Shown in pieces: positions 1-7,286 of a DNA stretch of 12,507 nucleotides. Origin of the DNA: Kiritimatiellia bacterium (GTDB taxonomy: Bacteria > Verrucomicrobiota > Kiritimatiellia > RFP12 > DVOR01). Position numbers and translations under genes: made by a program. Within the stretch, counting starts at the first letter, position 1. Every line of letters starts with the position of its first letter. The notes under the pieces were generated by a model. It did not search any database. It worked only from the letters and a program-made list of their open reading frames with translations, and was not told the origin of the DNA. Location: contig CAAGNN010000090.1 in assembly GCA_900771325.1 (NCBI GenBank), forward strand, positions 1-12,507, written 5' to 3'.

Positions 1-660
1 GATGATGTTCGCGGGCTTGCCTTCGACCTGAGCGCGATAGACTTCCTTCTCGCTCTCGATCTCGGCCTCGGGCACTTCGCTCTCGTTGAGGTAGCGCGGG
101 GCGGCGGCGGCAGCCTGGAGGCAGACGTCGTGCACCAGCTGCTTGAAGGCTTCGGTGGTGACGGTCTCGGGCTTGGTGCAGCCCACTTCGACGATCACGC
201 CAACCTTGCCGCCGGCGTGGATGTAGGATTCCACAAGCCCGGTGCCGGTGAGAGCGACGTACGCGCAACGGCGGATCTTCACATTCTCGCCGGTGGCAGC
301 CACGACCTCGGTGAGCTCGGTGGCGTGCGTCTCGGTCACCTTCTCGTCACCGGCGGCGACGGCGACGGCGAGCTTCTTGGCGAAGTCGAGGAACTTGTCG
401 GTCTTGGCCACGAAGTCGGTCTCGCAGTTGAGCTCGACGATGCCATAGGCGCCATCGGCCCCGGCGGCAGCGGCGATGATGCCCTGCTTGGACTCGCGGT
501 CAGCGCGCTTAACCTGGAGGGCCAGACCCTTCTCGCGAAGGATCTTGATGGCCTCTTCCATATTCCCGTCCGTATCCTGGAGGGCGCGCTTGCAATCCAT
601 CATGCCGACGTTGGTCGCGGCACGAAGTTCGTTAATCATTGCAATGGTGATAGCAGCCAT
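1..660 (-). CDS. tsf: Translation elongation factor Ts, 3'-truncated by window edge
   Basis: EF-Ts is the cytoplasmic guanine-nucleotide exchange factor that recycles EF-Tu-GDP. I translated 220 in-frame residues from an ATG at 660, with no stop before the left edge. Residues 1-40 form the UBA-like N-terminal domain, including the MMDCKRAL segment typical of EF-Ts (residues 20-27). NCETDFVAKTDKF at residues 78-90 contains the conserved TDFVA element (81-85) that contacts EF-Tu. GENVKIRR (near 124) and the YIHAGGKVGV stretch (near 146-155) are also family hallmarks. Compared with the roughly 280-residue E. coli protein, about 60 C-terminal residues lie outside the window. The start is supported by AAGGAG at 668-673, seven bases upstream. 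It follows rpsB by 21 nt on the same strand, the usual rpsB-tsf operon. No defect is visible. Confidence 0.97.
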   Translation of the reverse strand, partial: MAAITIAMINELRAATNVGMMDCKRALQDTDGNMEEAIKILREKGLALQVKRADRESKQGIIAAAAGADGAYGIVELNCETDFVAKTDKFLDFAKKLAVAVAAGDEKVTETHATELTEVVAATGENVKIRRCAYVALTGTGLVESYIHAGGKVGVIVEVGCTKPETVTTEAFKQLVHDVCLQAAAAAPRYLNESEVPEAEIESEKEVYRAQVEGKPANII

Positions 661-681
661 GGTTATGCTCCTTCTCCCGGA

Positions 682-1635
682 TTACTCAGCGGCAGGCGCT
701 TCGGGCGCGGCCTCGACGGCGGGCGCTTCGGCGGCAGCGGCTTCAGCCTCGGCCTCAGCCTTGGCGGCGGCAACAGCCTCCTGGGCGGCGGCAGCGGCGG
801 CACGGCGCGGGGAGAGACCGGCGGCGGGCTTGCGGGGAGCAGGCTTACGGGCGGCAGCGGCCTCCTTGCGGGCGGCCTTGTCGGCAGCGAGCTTGGCGGC
901 GCGCTCGGCCTCCTGGGCGGCGCGGGCCTCGGCGGCGGCCTTGGCGGCCTCGCTGTCGGCATCCTTCAGCACTTCAGCAATCTTCTCAACGATGAGCTGG
1001 ATGCCGCGGACGGAGTCGTCGTTGCCGGGGATGACGTAGTCAATCGGGTCGGGATCGGCATTGGTGTCGACGATGGCGACCACGGGGATGCCCAGGCGCT
1101 TGGCCTCCTTGACGGCGTTGGCCTCGCGGCAGACGTCGACGATGAAGAGGGCACCAGGCATCTTGTCCATCTCGGCAATGCCGGTGAGATTGGATTCGAG
1201 CTTGGCGAGCTCGCGGGCCAGGGCGGAGGCTTCCTGCTTGTGGGCCGAGAGCACGCCGTTGTTGTTGCGGGCGATGTTCTGGATCTGCTGCATGCGCTTG
1301 ACGCTGCGGCGGATGGTCTGATTGTTGGTGAGCGTGCCACCGAGCCAACGCTCGGTCATGTAGAACTGATTGCACGCGAGGGCGGCATCCTTGACGACTT
1401 CCTGAGCCTGCTTCTTGGTGGCCACGAAGAGGACCTTCTGCCCGTTGGCGACGATGCCACGGAGGAACTCGGCGGCCTCATCGAGGAGGTCGACGGTCTG
1501 GGTCAGGTCGATAATGTGGATTTCGTTGCGCTTGTCGAAGATGTAAGACTTCATCTTCGGGTTCCAGCGCTTGGTCTGGTGGCCGAAATGCAGACCCGCT
1601 TCAATCAGGTCCTTGAGCTCGATCAAATGAGCCAT
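682..1635 (-). CDS. rpsB: 30S ribosomal protein S2 with long Ala-rich C-terminal extension
   Basis: S2 is a small-subunit ribosomal protein that joins late in 30S assembly and binds near the mRNA exit and S1 platform. The product is 317 residues. Residues 1-225 are a standard S2 core: LIEAGLHFGHQTKRWNPKM (11-29), FATKK-like FVATKKQAQ (70-78), RWLGGTLTNNQT (96-107), and the C-terminal core block with TNADPDPIDYVIPGNDDS (191-208). Residues 226-317 are an added low-complexity tail rich in Ala, Glu, Lys and Pro, so the protein is much longer than the about 240 residues of E. coli S2. The ATG at 1635 matches the family N-terminus (MAHLIELKDL). An in-frame extension to 1686 has no family similarity, and a purine-rich GAGAGAAG stretch precedes the chosen ATG. 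It is co-directional with tsf 21 nt downstream, with its own promoter candidate upstream. Confidence 0.97.
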   Translation of the reverse strand: MAHLIELKDLIEAGLHFGHQTKRWNPKMKSYIFDKRNEIHIIDLTQTVDLLDEAAEFLRGIVANGQKVLFVATKKQAQEVVKDAALACNQFYMTERWLGGTLTNNQTIRRSVKRMQQIQNIARNNNGVLSAHKQEASALARELAKLESNLTGIAEMDKMPGALFIVDVCREANAVKEAKRLGIPVVAIVDTNADPDPIDYVIPGNDDSVRGIQLIVEKIAEVLKDADSEAAKAAAEARAAQEAERAAKLAADKAARKEAAAARKPAPRKPAAGLSPRRAAAAAAQEAVAAAKAEAEAEAAAAEAPAVEAAPEAPAAE

Positions 1636-1707
1636 TGTGCTTCTCTCAAACGTGTTGCCGTTTAATCCGCTCGGAAACCCGCACACGCGGACGGGCCTCT
1701 TCGCTTC

Positions 1708-1740
1708 TTACTCCCTCGGGCACGCGCCCCAGAGAAGTAA
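1708..1740 (-). promoter_or_regulatory. Candidate 5' leader hairpin of the rpsB-tsf mRNA
   Basis: Read on the minus strand, the arms at 1727-1740 and 1708-1721 can pair over 13 positions with one internal C-A mismatch and a few G-U pairs. The CGCGT loop is at 1722-1726. The outer part is TTACT against AGTAA and the inner part is GGG against CCC. The hairpin lies about 70 nt upstream of the rpsB start codon and almost at the predicted 5' end of the transcript. S2 leaders in other bacteria mediate feedback by S2, but I do not recognise this one as a described family. The regulatory role is inference. Confidence 0.4.
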
Positions 1741-1748
1741 TGCGCGTA

Positions 1749-1778
1749 ATTATGCCAAACCTCACCCGCCAAAAGCAA
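1749..1778 (-). promoter_or_regulatory. Candidate sigma-70-type promoter of rpsB-tsf
   Basis: On the minus strand a -35-like TTGCTT (1778-1773) is separated by 18 bp from a -10-like CATAAT (1754-1749). This puts transcription start near 1742 and gives a leader of about 105 nt before the rpsB ATG at 1635. The surrounding bases are AT-rich compared with the rest of the window. A GCGCG-containing discriminator follows, as at the valS and lyase promoters. The match to consensus is moderate. Confidence 0.5.
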
Positions 1779-2030
1779 GGAAAAAATGCGGAGCGGCTCG
1801 CGACGCGAGCGAGTCGATAGTGAACAGTCGACAAGTCCGCAGGAGCGATGTCATCGTCGACAGGGCGCGTGTCGCGACGGAGGGGCTGAGGGCGCAGGGG
1901 CGAGGGGGGTGCCCCCCATCCGGGGCGGGCGCGGCGGCGCGGAGCGCCGCGTGCAAAACCTTTATGCTGCGCACAGGGCCTGGCGGAGCAGGCCCAAGCA
2001 CAACGCTTACCCTCGCCGCGCTAGGCCACT
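1779..2030. other. Gene-free GC-rich intergenic stretch upstream of rpsB
   Basis: No credible protein-coding gene is visible in either direction between the rpsB promoter and the tandem repeats. The short open frames here encode low-complexity Arg/Pro/Gly peptides that run through the 22-bp array, and they look like high-GC artefacts. The stretch holds several perfect inverted repeats, listed separately. I see no tRNA, rRNA or known riboswitch pattern. Confidence 0.6.
1904..1995. repeat. Cluster of three perfect short inverted repeats
   Basis: Three hairpin-forming dyads follow each other. GGGGGG/CCCCCC lies at 1904-1917 around a two-base TG. GCGGCGC/GCGCCGC lies at 1934-1950 around GGA. GGGCCTG/CAGGCCC lies at 1976-1995 around six bases. 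None is followed by a T-run on either strand, so none is a convincing intrinsic terminator. They could be structured RNA, a REP-like element or plain GC-rich intergenic sequence. Confidence 0.5.
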
Positions 2031-2124
2031 CGCCCCGGGTTGACCTTGGACCCGGGGCGGGTTGACCTCGGACCTGGGGCGGGTTGACCTCGGACCCGGG
2101 GCGGGTTGACCTCGGACCCGGGGC
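2031..2124 (+). repeat. 22-bp tandem repeat array 1 (four units)
   Basis: Four head-to-tail units of exactly 22 bp occupy 2037-2058, 2059-2080, 2081-2102 and 2103-2124. The unit contains GGGTTGACCTCGGACCC followed by GGGGC. Units 3 and 4 are identical, unit 1 has T for C in the middle (CCTTGG), and unit 2 has T for C (ACCTGGGG). Each unit boundary makes a dyad of CCCCGGGT and ACCCGGGG around nine bases. The first copy extends to a 10-bp arm at 2031-2059. The array lies 149 bp beyond the stop codon of jetD. A related array lies at 11603-11770. Confidence 0.92.
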
Positions 2125-2179
2125 GAGTGCGGTTTTCGGTCGGTGCTGGCGATGGGCGAGAGGGCTGCTGCCGGAGGGG

Positions 2180-2204
2180 AAAAGCCTGGCCAATGGAGTG
2201 CCAG
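2180..2204 (-). terminator. Weak intrinsic terminator candidate after jetD
   Basis: On the minus strand CTGGC (2204-2200) can pair with GCCAG (2190-2186) around nine bases. The hairpin is followed after two bases by a short TTTT (2183-2180). The stem is only five pairs and the T-run four, so this is marginal. It is the only hairpin-plus-T arrangement I see within 150 bp after the jetD stop. Its position would suit the 3' end of a jet or valS-jet transcript. Confidence 0.3.
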
Positions 2205-2225
2205 CTTCTCTGTTGCGGTACGCGC

Positions 2226-2260
2226 GCTAACAGCTAACGGCTATCCGCTGACAGCTGCTT
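2226..2260 (+). repeat. Degenerate 7-bp tandem repeat next to the jetD stop
   Basis: Consecutive heptamers all begin with GCT: GCTAACA (2226), GCTAACG (2233), GCTATCC (2240), GCTGACA (2247) and a decayed GCTGCTT (2254). The period is exact but later letters vary. It ends 13 bp short of the jetD stop codon. The short length means chance cannot be excluded. Confidence 0.55.
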
Positions 2261-2273
2261 GCGTAGCGAACTC

Positions 2274-3263
2274 TTATCGGTGGAACCAGGCTTCTTCTTC
2301 GTGCCAGGCGTTGCGTTCGAGGAGGGCTTCAAGGGCGGCCTTGGCGAAGCCGGAGGCGGCGGGGAGGGCGGCTTGGGCGCGGCGGCGTTCGGCGGGGGAG
2401 AGGGGTTGGGTGGGGGTGCCGGGGGGCGGGGTGGCGAAGGAGCCGGGGTGGGAGGCGAAGAGGCGCTCGGCGATGCGGATGCCGGCGCGGTCGGTGTCGC
2501 CATAGTGGGTGTAGGGGAGGCGCTGGGGGAGTGCGCGCAGGAGGGCGCAGACGGCGGCGTTGGGCATTCCGGCGGCGTAGAGGATGAGGGCGTCGGCAGG
2601 GGCGGTGGGGGTGGCTGCGGCGTGGAAGGGGGCGGCATTCTCGTGGCTTTCGATGCGCCGGCAGGTGTCGGGTAGGGGGAGGGGCGCGGCGAGGAGTTCG
2701 GCGAGGGTGCGGGCACAGGGGGCGCACCCGGGGAGGGCGAAGATGGCGACGGTGGTGTGCGGGGTCTGGACGAGGGGGAGGCCGAGGGCGGCGGCGACTT
2801 GGTCGAGCCAATCGCGGAGGGCGCCGTGGCGGAGGGCCTTGCTGTCGTTGAGGAGTTGGGCGCCGAGGTCGGAGAGGGTGATGAGGCGGTCGGTGGGGAG
2901 CTTGGTGAGGGCGGAGAGGAGGGCGTAGAGGCGGTCGGGGCCGTGGGCGCGGAAGAGGGCTTCGGAGGGCAGGGCGTCGGCCAGAAGGGGGGCGTGGAGG
3001 GTGAGGCGGCGGCACCATTCGGCGTAGGCGGAGCTTGGCGCTTCGGGGGCCGGGAGCGGCTCGGGGGCGGGGAGGCCTTCGAGGGGGACGAGCCAGGCTT
3101 TGGGGGTGGCGGTGAGGGTGGGGAAGGCTTGGCGGAGGGCGCGCTCCTGGGCGAAGGTGAGCGCTTCGCGGGGGAGGGAGAGGCGCTTGGCACCGCGTGC
3201 GAGGAGGGCGCGGGCGCGCGGGGCGAGGGAGAGGAGGAGGGCGAGGCGCTCGGCCGGGGTCAT
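2274..3263 (-). CDS. jetD: JetD-like Toprim nuclease subunit of a Wadjet system
   Basis: In Wadjet systems JetD is the topoisomerase VI/Spo11-like Toprim subunit that cleaves plasmid DNA presented by the JetABC motor. The product is 329 residues. The N-terminal half (about 1-165) is a helical arm region, with a DSK element at 140-142 (LLNDSKALR) that resembles JetD families. The C-terminal half (about 195-270) has the Toprim pattern: ENAAPF with glutamate 208, a hydrophobic strand then glycine (LILYAAG, 226-232), and GDTDRAG with Asp256 and Asp258. This fits the metal-binding E...DxD. It resembles the DUF2399/DUF2220 domains, and I cannot decide between them by eye. It is somewhat shorter than the 380-400 residues I expect for many JetD proteins. 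An unusual GCAPC motif lies at 179-183. The ATG overlaps the jetC stop as ATGA, and AGGA at 3273-3276 is nine bases upstream. Confidence 0.82.
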   Translation of the reverse strand: MTPAERLALLLSLAPRARALLARGAKRLSLPREALTFAQERALRQAFPTLTATPKAWLVPLEGLPAPEPLPAPEAPSSAYAEWCRRLTLHAPLLADALPSEALFRAHGPDRLYALLSALTKLPTDRLITLSDLGAQLLNDSKALRHGALRDWLDQVAAALGLPLVQTPHTTVAIFALPGCAPCARTLAELLAAPLPLPDTCRRIESHENAAPFHAAATPTAPADALILYAAGMPNAAVCALLRALPQRLPYTHYGDTDRAGIRIAERLFASHPGSFATPPPGTPTQPLSPAERRRAQAALPAASGFAKAALEALLERNAWHEEEAWFHR

Positions 3264-6200
3264 AGGGCCAATTCCTGCTGCTCGGGGGCGGTGGACCAGT
3301 GGTAGGGGATGACGTGGACGTTGAAGGCGGGGTCTTTGATGACCAGGAGGGAGGTGGAGGCGTGGAGGGCCTGCTTGAGGCCGTCTTGGTCGGGGGAGGC
3401 GACGAAGAGTTGGAGGCCGAGGTCTTCGGCGAAGGCGAGGAGTTCGTCGCGGCGGGCGGCATCGATGCCGTAGAAGGCTTCGTCGAAGAGGAGCGGGGAG
3501 AGGCGGCAGGCGGCGTCGGCCTCGTAGAGGAAGGCGGCGAGGGTGAGGATGAGGAGGTAGTTGGGGACGGCTTGCTCGCCGCCGGAGCCGACACTGCGGG
3601 TCTTGTTGTCGACGGTGATGGCGCGGCCGTGGAGGGGTTGGATTTTGAGGCGGTAGCGGAACCAATTGCGGTAGTCGAGGTCGGGCGGGATGTCGCCGGA
3701 GACGGCGGAGATGATGTCGGCTTCGTGGCCCTGGATGAAGGCCCGGAGGGTCTCTTCGGCGCCGGGGGCGGTGGGGTCGGTGATGGCGGCGACGAGGGGG
3801 CGGTAGTCTTCGCGCGGCTCGATGGTGAAGTTGTAGCGGCTGTTGCCGAACTGGCGCTTGGCGAGGAGGGCGCGCGCCTTGCGCTCCATCTGCTGCATCA
3901 GCTTGACTTGGAGGGAGAGCGCGTCGAGGAAGCCCTCGGTGAAGATTTGACGGTTGAGCTCGATGAGGCGGTCGGAGACGAGGCGCTGGGTCTTGGCGAC
4001 AGCGGCCTGCTGCTCGGCCAGACACTCGGCGACGGGGTGACCGGCGCGGTCGGCCACGAGGTTGGCCCCTTCGTCGAAGATAAAGCCGTAGTGGGCGAGG
4101 CGGGGGGCGGAGGCGTGCTGACGGAGTTGGGCCTTGAGCTCGCCGGCGCGCTCGGCCCACGGGATGGTCTCATCGACCTGGGCACAGGCCTCGGCAACCG
4201 CCTCCGGGGCAAGGGCGAGCCCTTCGCGGAGGGCTCGCAACTGCGCTTCGCGCTGGGTCAGCTCGTTGAGGAGGGCGGTGCGGCGGCGCTCGGCGGTCTC
4301 GCGGTCGCCTTGGGCGCGGCCAATCTGCTGGTTGAGGCGGTCGAGGGCCTCCTGCGCCTCGCGCTCCTCGCGTTGGGCCTTGGCGATACGCTCGTTGAGC
4401 CCCGCGAGACCGGCGGATTGGATGCGCGCGTCCAAATCATCGCGCAAGCGGATGGCTTGGGTGCGGCGGTCCTCGGCCTCGACCATCGCGTCGCGGAAGG
4501 TTTCGCTCTGCTCCTGGCACTGTTCAACGGCGCGCTGGGCGGCCTCGGCTTCGGCGCGCGCGGTGTGCCACTGGTTGTTGAGGGTGGCAAGGAAGTCCTC
4601 GGCCTCCGTGATCGCCTGGACGCGCCCCTGCGCTTGGGCGAGGGTGCGTTCGGCGGCGGCGAGGGCGCGGCGGGCGTGGTCGAGGGCTGCTTGGGCCTCC
4701 TGACGCTGACGCTCGCGGAAGCGTTCGCGGGTCTGGCGGCCAATCCACATTGGCGGGGCGGCGGGGTCGCGAGCCTCCACGCCTCGGAAGGCGAAGCCGC
4801 GCAGGGTGCTCTCGGGCAGGGTGAAGGGTTCGGGCTTGTCGCCGGCAACCAATTGGCGCCAGAGGAGGTCGACCGCCTCGGGGTTGGACTGGATGGGGTG
4901 GAAGAGGCGCTGGAACCAGGCGGCGACCTCCGGCTTGGGCGCAGCGGGGTCAAGCACGGCCAGGCGGACCTCCGGGAAACGCTCGAAGAGGAGGCGGCGG
5001 GCGGCGGGGGCATCGGCCGGGGCGACGGTGAGGAGGGTGCGGAGGGCGCCCTCGCAGAGGCTCTCGAAGCGGGCGAGGTCGATGGGGCGCAGGGCATCGG
5101 CGGGCTCGAGCAGGGCGTAGAGGGGCGTGGCCTCGATGGCAATCTCGCGCAGGGCTTGGCGGGCGGCCTCGACGGCCTCGGTGCCGGGGAGGCGCTCCTG
5201 GGCGGAGGCGAGTTGCGCGCAGCTTTCGGCGCAGGTGCGCTCGGCTTCGCGCGCTTGGTTGCACGCGCTTTCGGCTTGGAAGCGCTCGCCGATGGCAGAC
5301 TCCCGCGCGGCGCGGAGGGCGGACTGGGTCTGCGCCAGGAGAGGAAAGTCGGCTTCGCCATCCTCTAGGGCGCGGCGGAGGTCGAGCGCCTCGGGCAATT
5401 GGAGTGCGGGGGCCTTGCGGGCCTTGGCGAGGAGGGCGGCGAGGGCATCGGCGGCTTGGGCGGCGCGGTTGCGCGCGGCGAGGGTCTTGGCCTGGGCCTC
5501 GCGGAAGTCACGCTCGCAGCGGCGGTAGAACTGTTCCTCGCGCTCGGCGGTCTTGCGGGCAGTGGCGGCTTGCCCCACGAGCCCCTCGGTATCCTTTTGT
5601 TGGAGGGCCTGCCGGCGGTCGGTGGCGGAGGCCAGGCGGTCGCGGCCGGCGAGCTGCTGGTCTTCCAGGGCGCGCAGGTCGGCGGAGGCCTCCGCCAGCC
5701 GCGCGAGGGTGGCCGCGAGGTCGGCCTCGCTTTGGGCCTGCTGGGCGCGTAGGGCTTTGAGGGCAACGAGGCTCTGGTTGCGCAGCGCTCCGTGGTAGGC
5801 CTGGAAGTCGTGCTCGAAGGCGGTGAGGGCGGCGAGCTCCTCTTCGGCGGCGGCCTTGTCGTCCTGGGCCTTGTGGAGGGCGCGCAGGGCCTCGACCACG
5901 TCGAGAAAGGTCTCGCGGTCCGGCGGCGGGAGCAGGGCACGGAAGCGATCGTCGTAGTCCTTGGTGCTGCGGACGATGGTCTGATAGGCCTTGCCGTCGG
6001 CCAAGAGGCGCTTGACATCGGCGTAGGCGCTCTCGCTGCCGAAGAAGCGGCGGGCGATCTCGGTGCGGTAGGCAGCGATTTGGGTGTGGTTGTAGAAGGT
6101 AAGGCCGGGCGTGGCACGGAGCTCCTCGGGGTCGGCGGGGCGCTCGCCCAGGTCGTCGCGCACTAGGAGAGGGAGTTGGTCGAGGGGGAGGCGGGCGATG

Positions 6201-6619
6201 AAGCCGTAGCGGCGGATGGGCTCGTCGAGGGCGTGGGCTTCGAGGGCGATGCCGCAGCTGTGGCGGTCGCCGGAGGGCAGGGTGTATTCCATCGCCGCGT
6301 AGGTGATGCCGCCGCGGGGGCGGAGGAGGCCGTTGGGGTTCTCTTCGCTGCGCGCCTCGGTGTTTAGGCGCATCACGATGCCCTGCGACCGGCGCCCCTC
6401 GCCGCGGACCTTGGCGCCGATGCGGGCGGCGGCGTTGTAGTCGAGGTCGTCGCCGGTGAGGATGGCGTGGAGAGCGTCGAGGACGGTGGTCTTGCCCGAG
6501 CCGTTGTCGCCCAGCAGGAAGAGGTGGCCGCCGTGGGGGAGCGGGATGGTGACATTGGTGAAGTTGTGGAAGTTGATGAGGCGCAGGGCGGTGATGGTGT
6601 AGCGTTCAGCGGGTTTCAT
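3260..6619 (-). CDS. jetC: JetC-like SMC ATPase (MukB/MksB family) of a Wadjet system
   Basis: JetC is the SMC-type ATPase that extrudes DNA loops and recognises small circular DNA in Wadjet defence. The 1119-residue product has the complete SMC head. Walker A is GDNGSGKTT at 37-45, after an RLINFHNF strand. An ABC signature SGGEQ is at 1012-1016, and Walker B LLFDEAF is at 1043-1049 with catalytic glutamate 1047, followed by a GID D-loop. Long Ala/Glu/Arg/Gln coiled coils span about 240-490 and 630-800, and a non-coiled hinge-like region lies at about 495-625. The length suits JetC and is shorter than E. coli MukB (about 1480). The frame is open upstream to 6874, but the ATG at 6619 begins the conserved head. 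It has GGAGG six bases upstream and overlaps jetB by 14 nt. It is not RecN, SbcC or housekeeping Smc, because the neighbours are JetA, JetB and JetD types. Confidence 0.9.
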   Translation of the reverse strand: MKPAERYTITALRLINFHNFTNVTIPLPHGGHLFLLGDNGSGKTTVLDALHAILTGDDLDYNAAARIGAKVRGEGRRSQGIVMRLNTEARSEENPNGLLRPRGGITYAAMEYTLPSGDRHSCGIALEAHALDEPIRRYGFIARLPLDQLPLLVRDDLGERPADPEELRATPGLTFYNHTQIAAYRTEIARRFFGSESAYADVKRLLADGKAYQTIVRSTKDYDDRFRALLPPPDRETFLDVVEALRALHKAQDDKAAAEEELAALTAFEHDFQAYHGALRNQSLVALKALRAQQAQSEADLAATLARLAEASADLRALEDQQLAGRDRLASATDRRQALQQKDTEGLVGQAATARKTAEREEQFYRRCERDFREAQAKTLAARNRAAQAADALAALLAKARKAPALQLPEALDLRRALEDGEADFPLLAQTQSALRAARESAIGERFQAESACNQAREAERTCAESCAQLASAQERLPGTEAVEAARQALREIAIEATPLYALLEPADALRPIDLARFESLCEGALRTLLTVAPADAPAARRLLFERFPEVRLAVLDPAAPKPEVAAWFQRLFHPIQSNPEAVDLLWRQLVAGDKPEPFTLPESTLRGFAFRGVEARDPAAPPMWIGRQTRERFRERQRQEAQAALDHARRALAAAERTLAQAQGRVQAITEAEDFLATLNNQWHTARAEAEAAQRAVEQCQEQSETFRDAMVEAEDRRTQAIRLRDDLDARIQSAGLAGLNERIAKAQREEREAQEALDRLNQQIGRAQGDRETAERRRTALLNELTQREAQLRALREGLALAPEAVAEACAQVDETIPWAERAGELKAQLRQHASAPRLAHYGFIFDEGANLVADRAGHPVAECLAEQQAAVAKTQRLVSDRLIELNRQIFTEGFLDALSLQVKLMQQMERKARALLAKRQFGNSRYNFTIEPREDYRPLVAAITDPTAPGAEETLRAFIQGHEADIISAVSGDIPPDLDYRNWFRYRLKIQPLHGRAITVDNKTRSVGSGGEQAVPNYLLILTLAAFLYEADAACRLSPLLFDEAFYGIDAARRDELLAFAEDLGLQLFVASPDQDGLKQALHASTSLLVIKDPAFNVHVIPYHWSTAPEQQELAL

Positions 6620-7286
6620 CGGGGGCCTCCACAGGGTCTTCGCCGGCGCGCAGTTGGTCGAGGAGGGTGCGCGCAGTGGCGGTGCTGTAGTGGAAGAGGG
6701 CGGGCAGGATGGTGTAGATCTTCTGCTCCTCGGTGGGCTTGTCGCCGGGCTCAGGCTCGAGGTAGGCCAGGAGGCGGGCGCGGTCGAGCTCGGGGAAGAT
6801 GGCGCGCAGGGCCTTGCGGAGGGCTTCGTCGCCCAGCGTGAGGCCGGCTTGGGCAAAGCGGGTGCGCGCGTCATCGAAGAGTTCGCCGAAGGTGAAGTTC
6901 AGGGGCTCGGGGTCGTCGGGCGTCCATTGCTCGGCTTGCATCTTGCTCTCGGCAAAGAGGAGGACGGCGAGGAAGGCGAGGCAGTCGTTGCGGCGGGTGA
7001 AGGTGAATTGCGCGCGCTGGGTGGCACGCAGGGCCGGGTTGTAGGCCTGGGGGCGGATGAGCCGGTAGAGGCGCTGATCGCCCTCCAGCCGCCAACCGAA
7101 GGTGGCCTCGAAGAAGGCCTCGAAGGCGAGGCGGTTGGCGCGGAGAAAGGCGAAGCGATCGGGCGCGTCCTCGCGGTAGAAGTAGGGCGCCTCGGTCAGG
7201 AGGTTGAGGACGGCGCGGGTGGCTTCGGGCGCGCGTTCCAGCAGGTCGGTGAAGGGGCGTAGGGCCTCGGCGGCTTCGGTGGTCAT
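6606..7286 (-). CDS. jetB: JetB-like KITE/MukE-type subunit of a Wadjet system
   Basis: JetB is the small winged-helix (KITE, MukE-like) subunit that dimerises and bridges the JetA kleisin and the DNA path of the SMC motor. The product is 226 residues, a normal size for the role. The segment LRANRLAFEAFFEATFGW (48-65) followed by RLYRLIRP (72-79) and then FTFTRRNDCLAFLAVLLF (94-111) resembles the DUF2398 (TIGR02678) pattern of helix, GW-x-L strand and RR-x-LAFL helix. A DUF4194-type assignment is the alternative. The C-terminal half (130-210) is helical and acidic and ends in a second winged-helix-like block. The start at 7286 forms ATGA with the jetA stop and has AGGAG five bases upstream. 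The frame is open to 7547 inside jetA, but no homology supports that. Identification leans on operon position as well as sequence. Confidence 0.75.
   Translation of the reverse strand: MTTEAAEALRPFTDLLERAPEATRAVLNLLTEAPYFYREDAPDRFAFLRANRLAFEAFFEATFGWRLEGDQRLYRLIRPQAYNPALRATQRAQFTFTRRNDCLAFLAVLLFAESKMQAEQWTPDDPEPLNFTFGELFDDARTRFAQAGLTLGDEALRKALRAIFPELDRARLLAYLEPEPGDKPTEEQKIYTILPALFHYSTATARTLLDQLRAGEDPVEAPDETR

Noticed and set aside
130..1665. Long plus-strand open frame of 511 codons
   Set aside because: It is antisense to both tsf and rpsB, which are unmistakable. The translation is Gly/Ala/Leu/Asp-rich with no family pattern, as expected from high-GC antisense frames.
1762..2193. Minus-strand frame encoding Arg/Pro/Gly repeats
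   Set aside because: It is the translation of the 22-bp array and flanking GC-rich sequence, with no Shine-Dalgarno site and no similarity to a known protein.
3299..5368. Plus-strand open frame of 689 codons
   Set aside because: It is the antisense of jetC. The Gly/Glu/Val/Ala-rich translation mirrors the coiled-coil coding strand and has no recognisable domain.
3260..6874. Longer JetC start at 6874
   Set aside because: The extra 85 residues lie inside jetB in another frame and are Pro/Ser/Arg-rich. The conserved SMC head begins just after the ATG at 6619, which has GGAGG six bases upstream.
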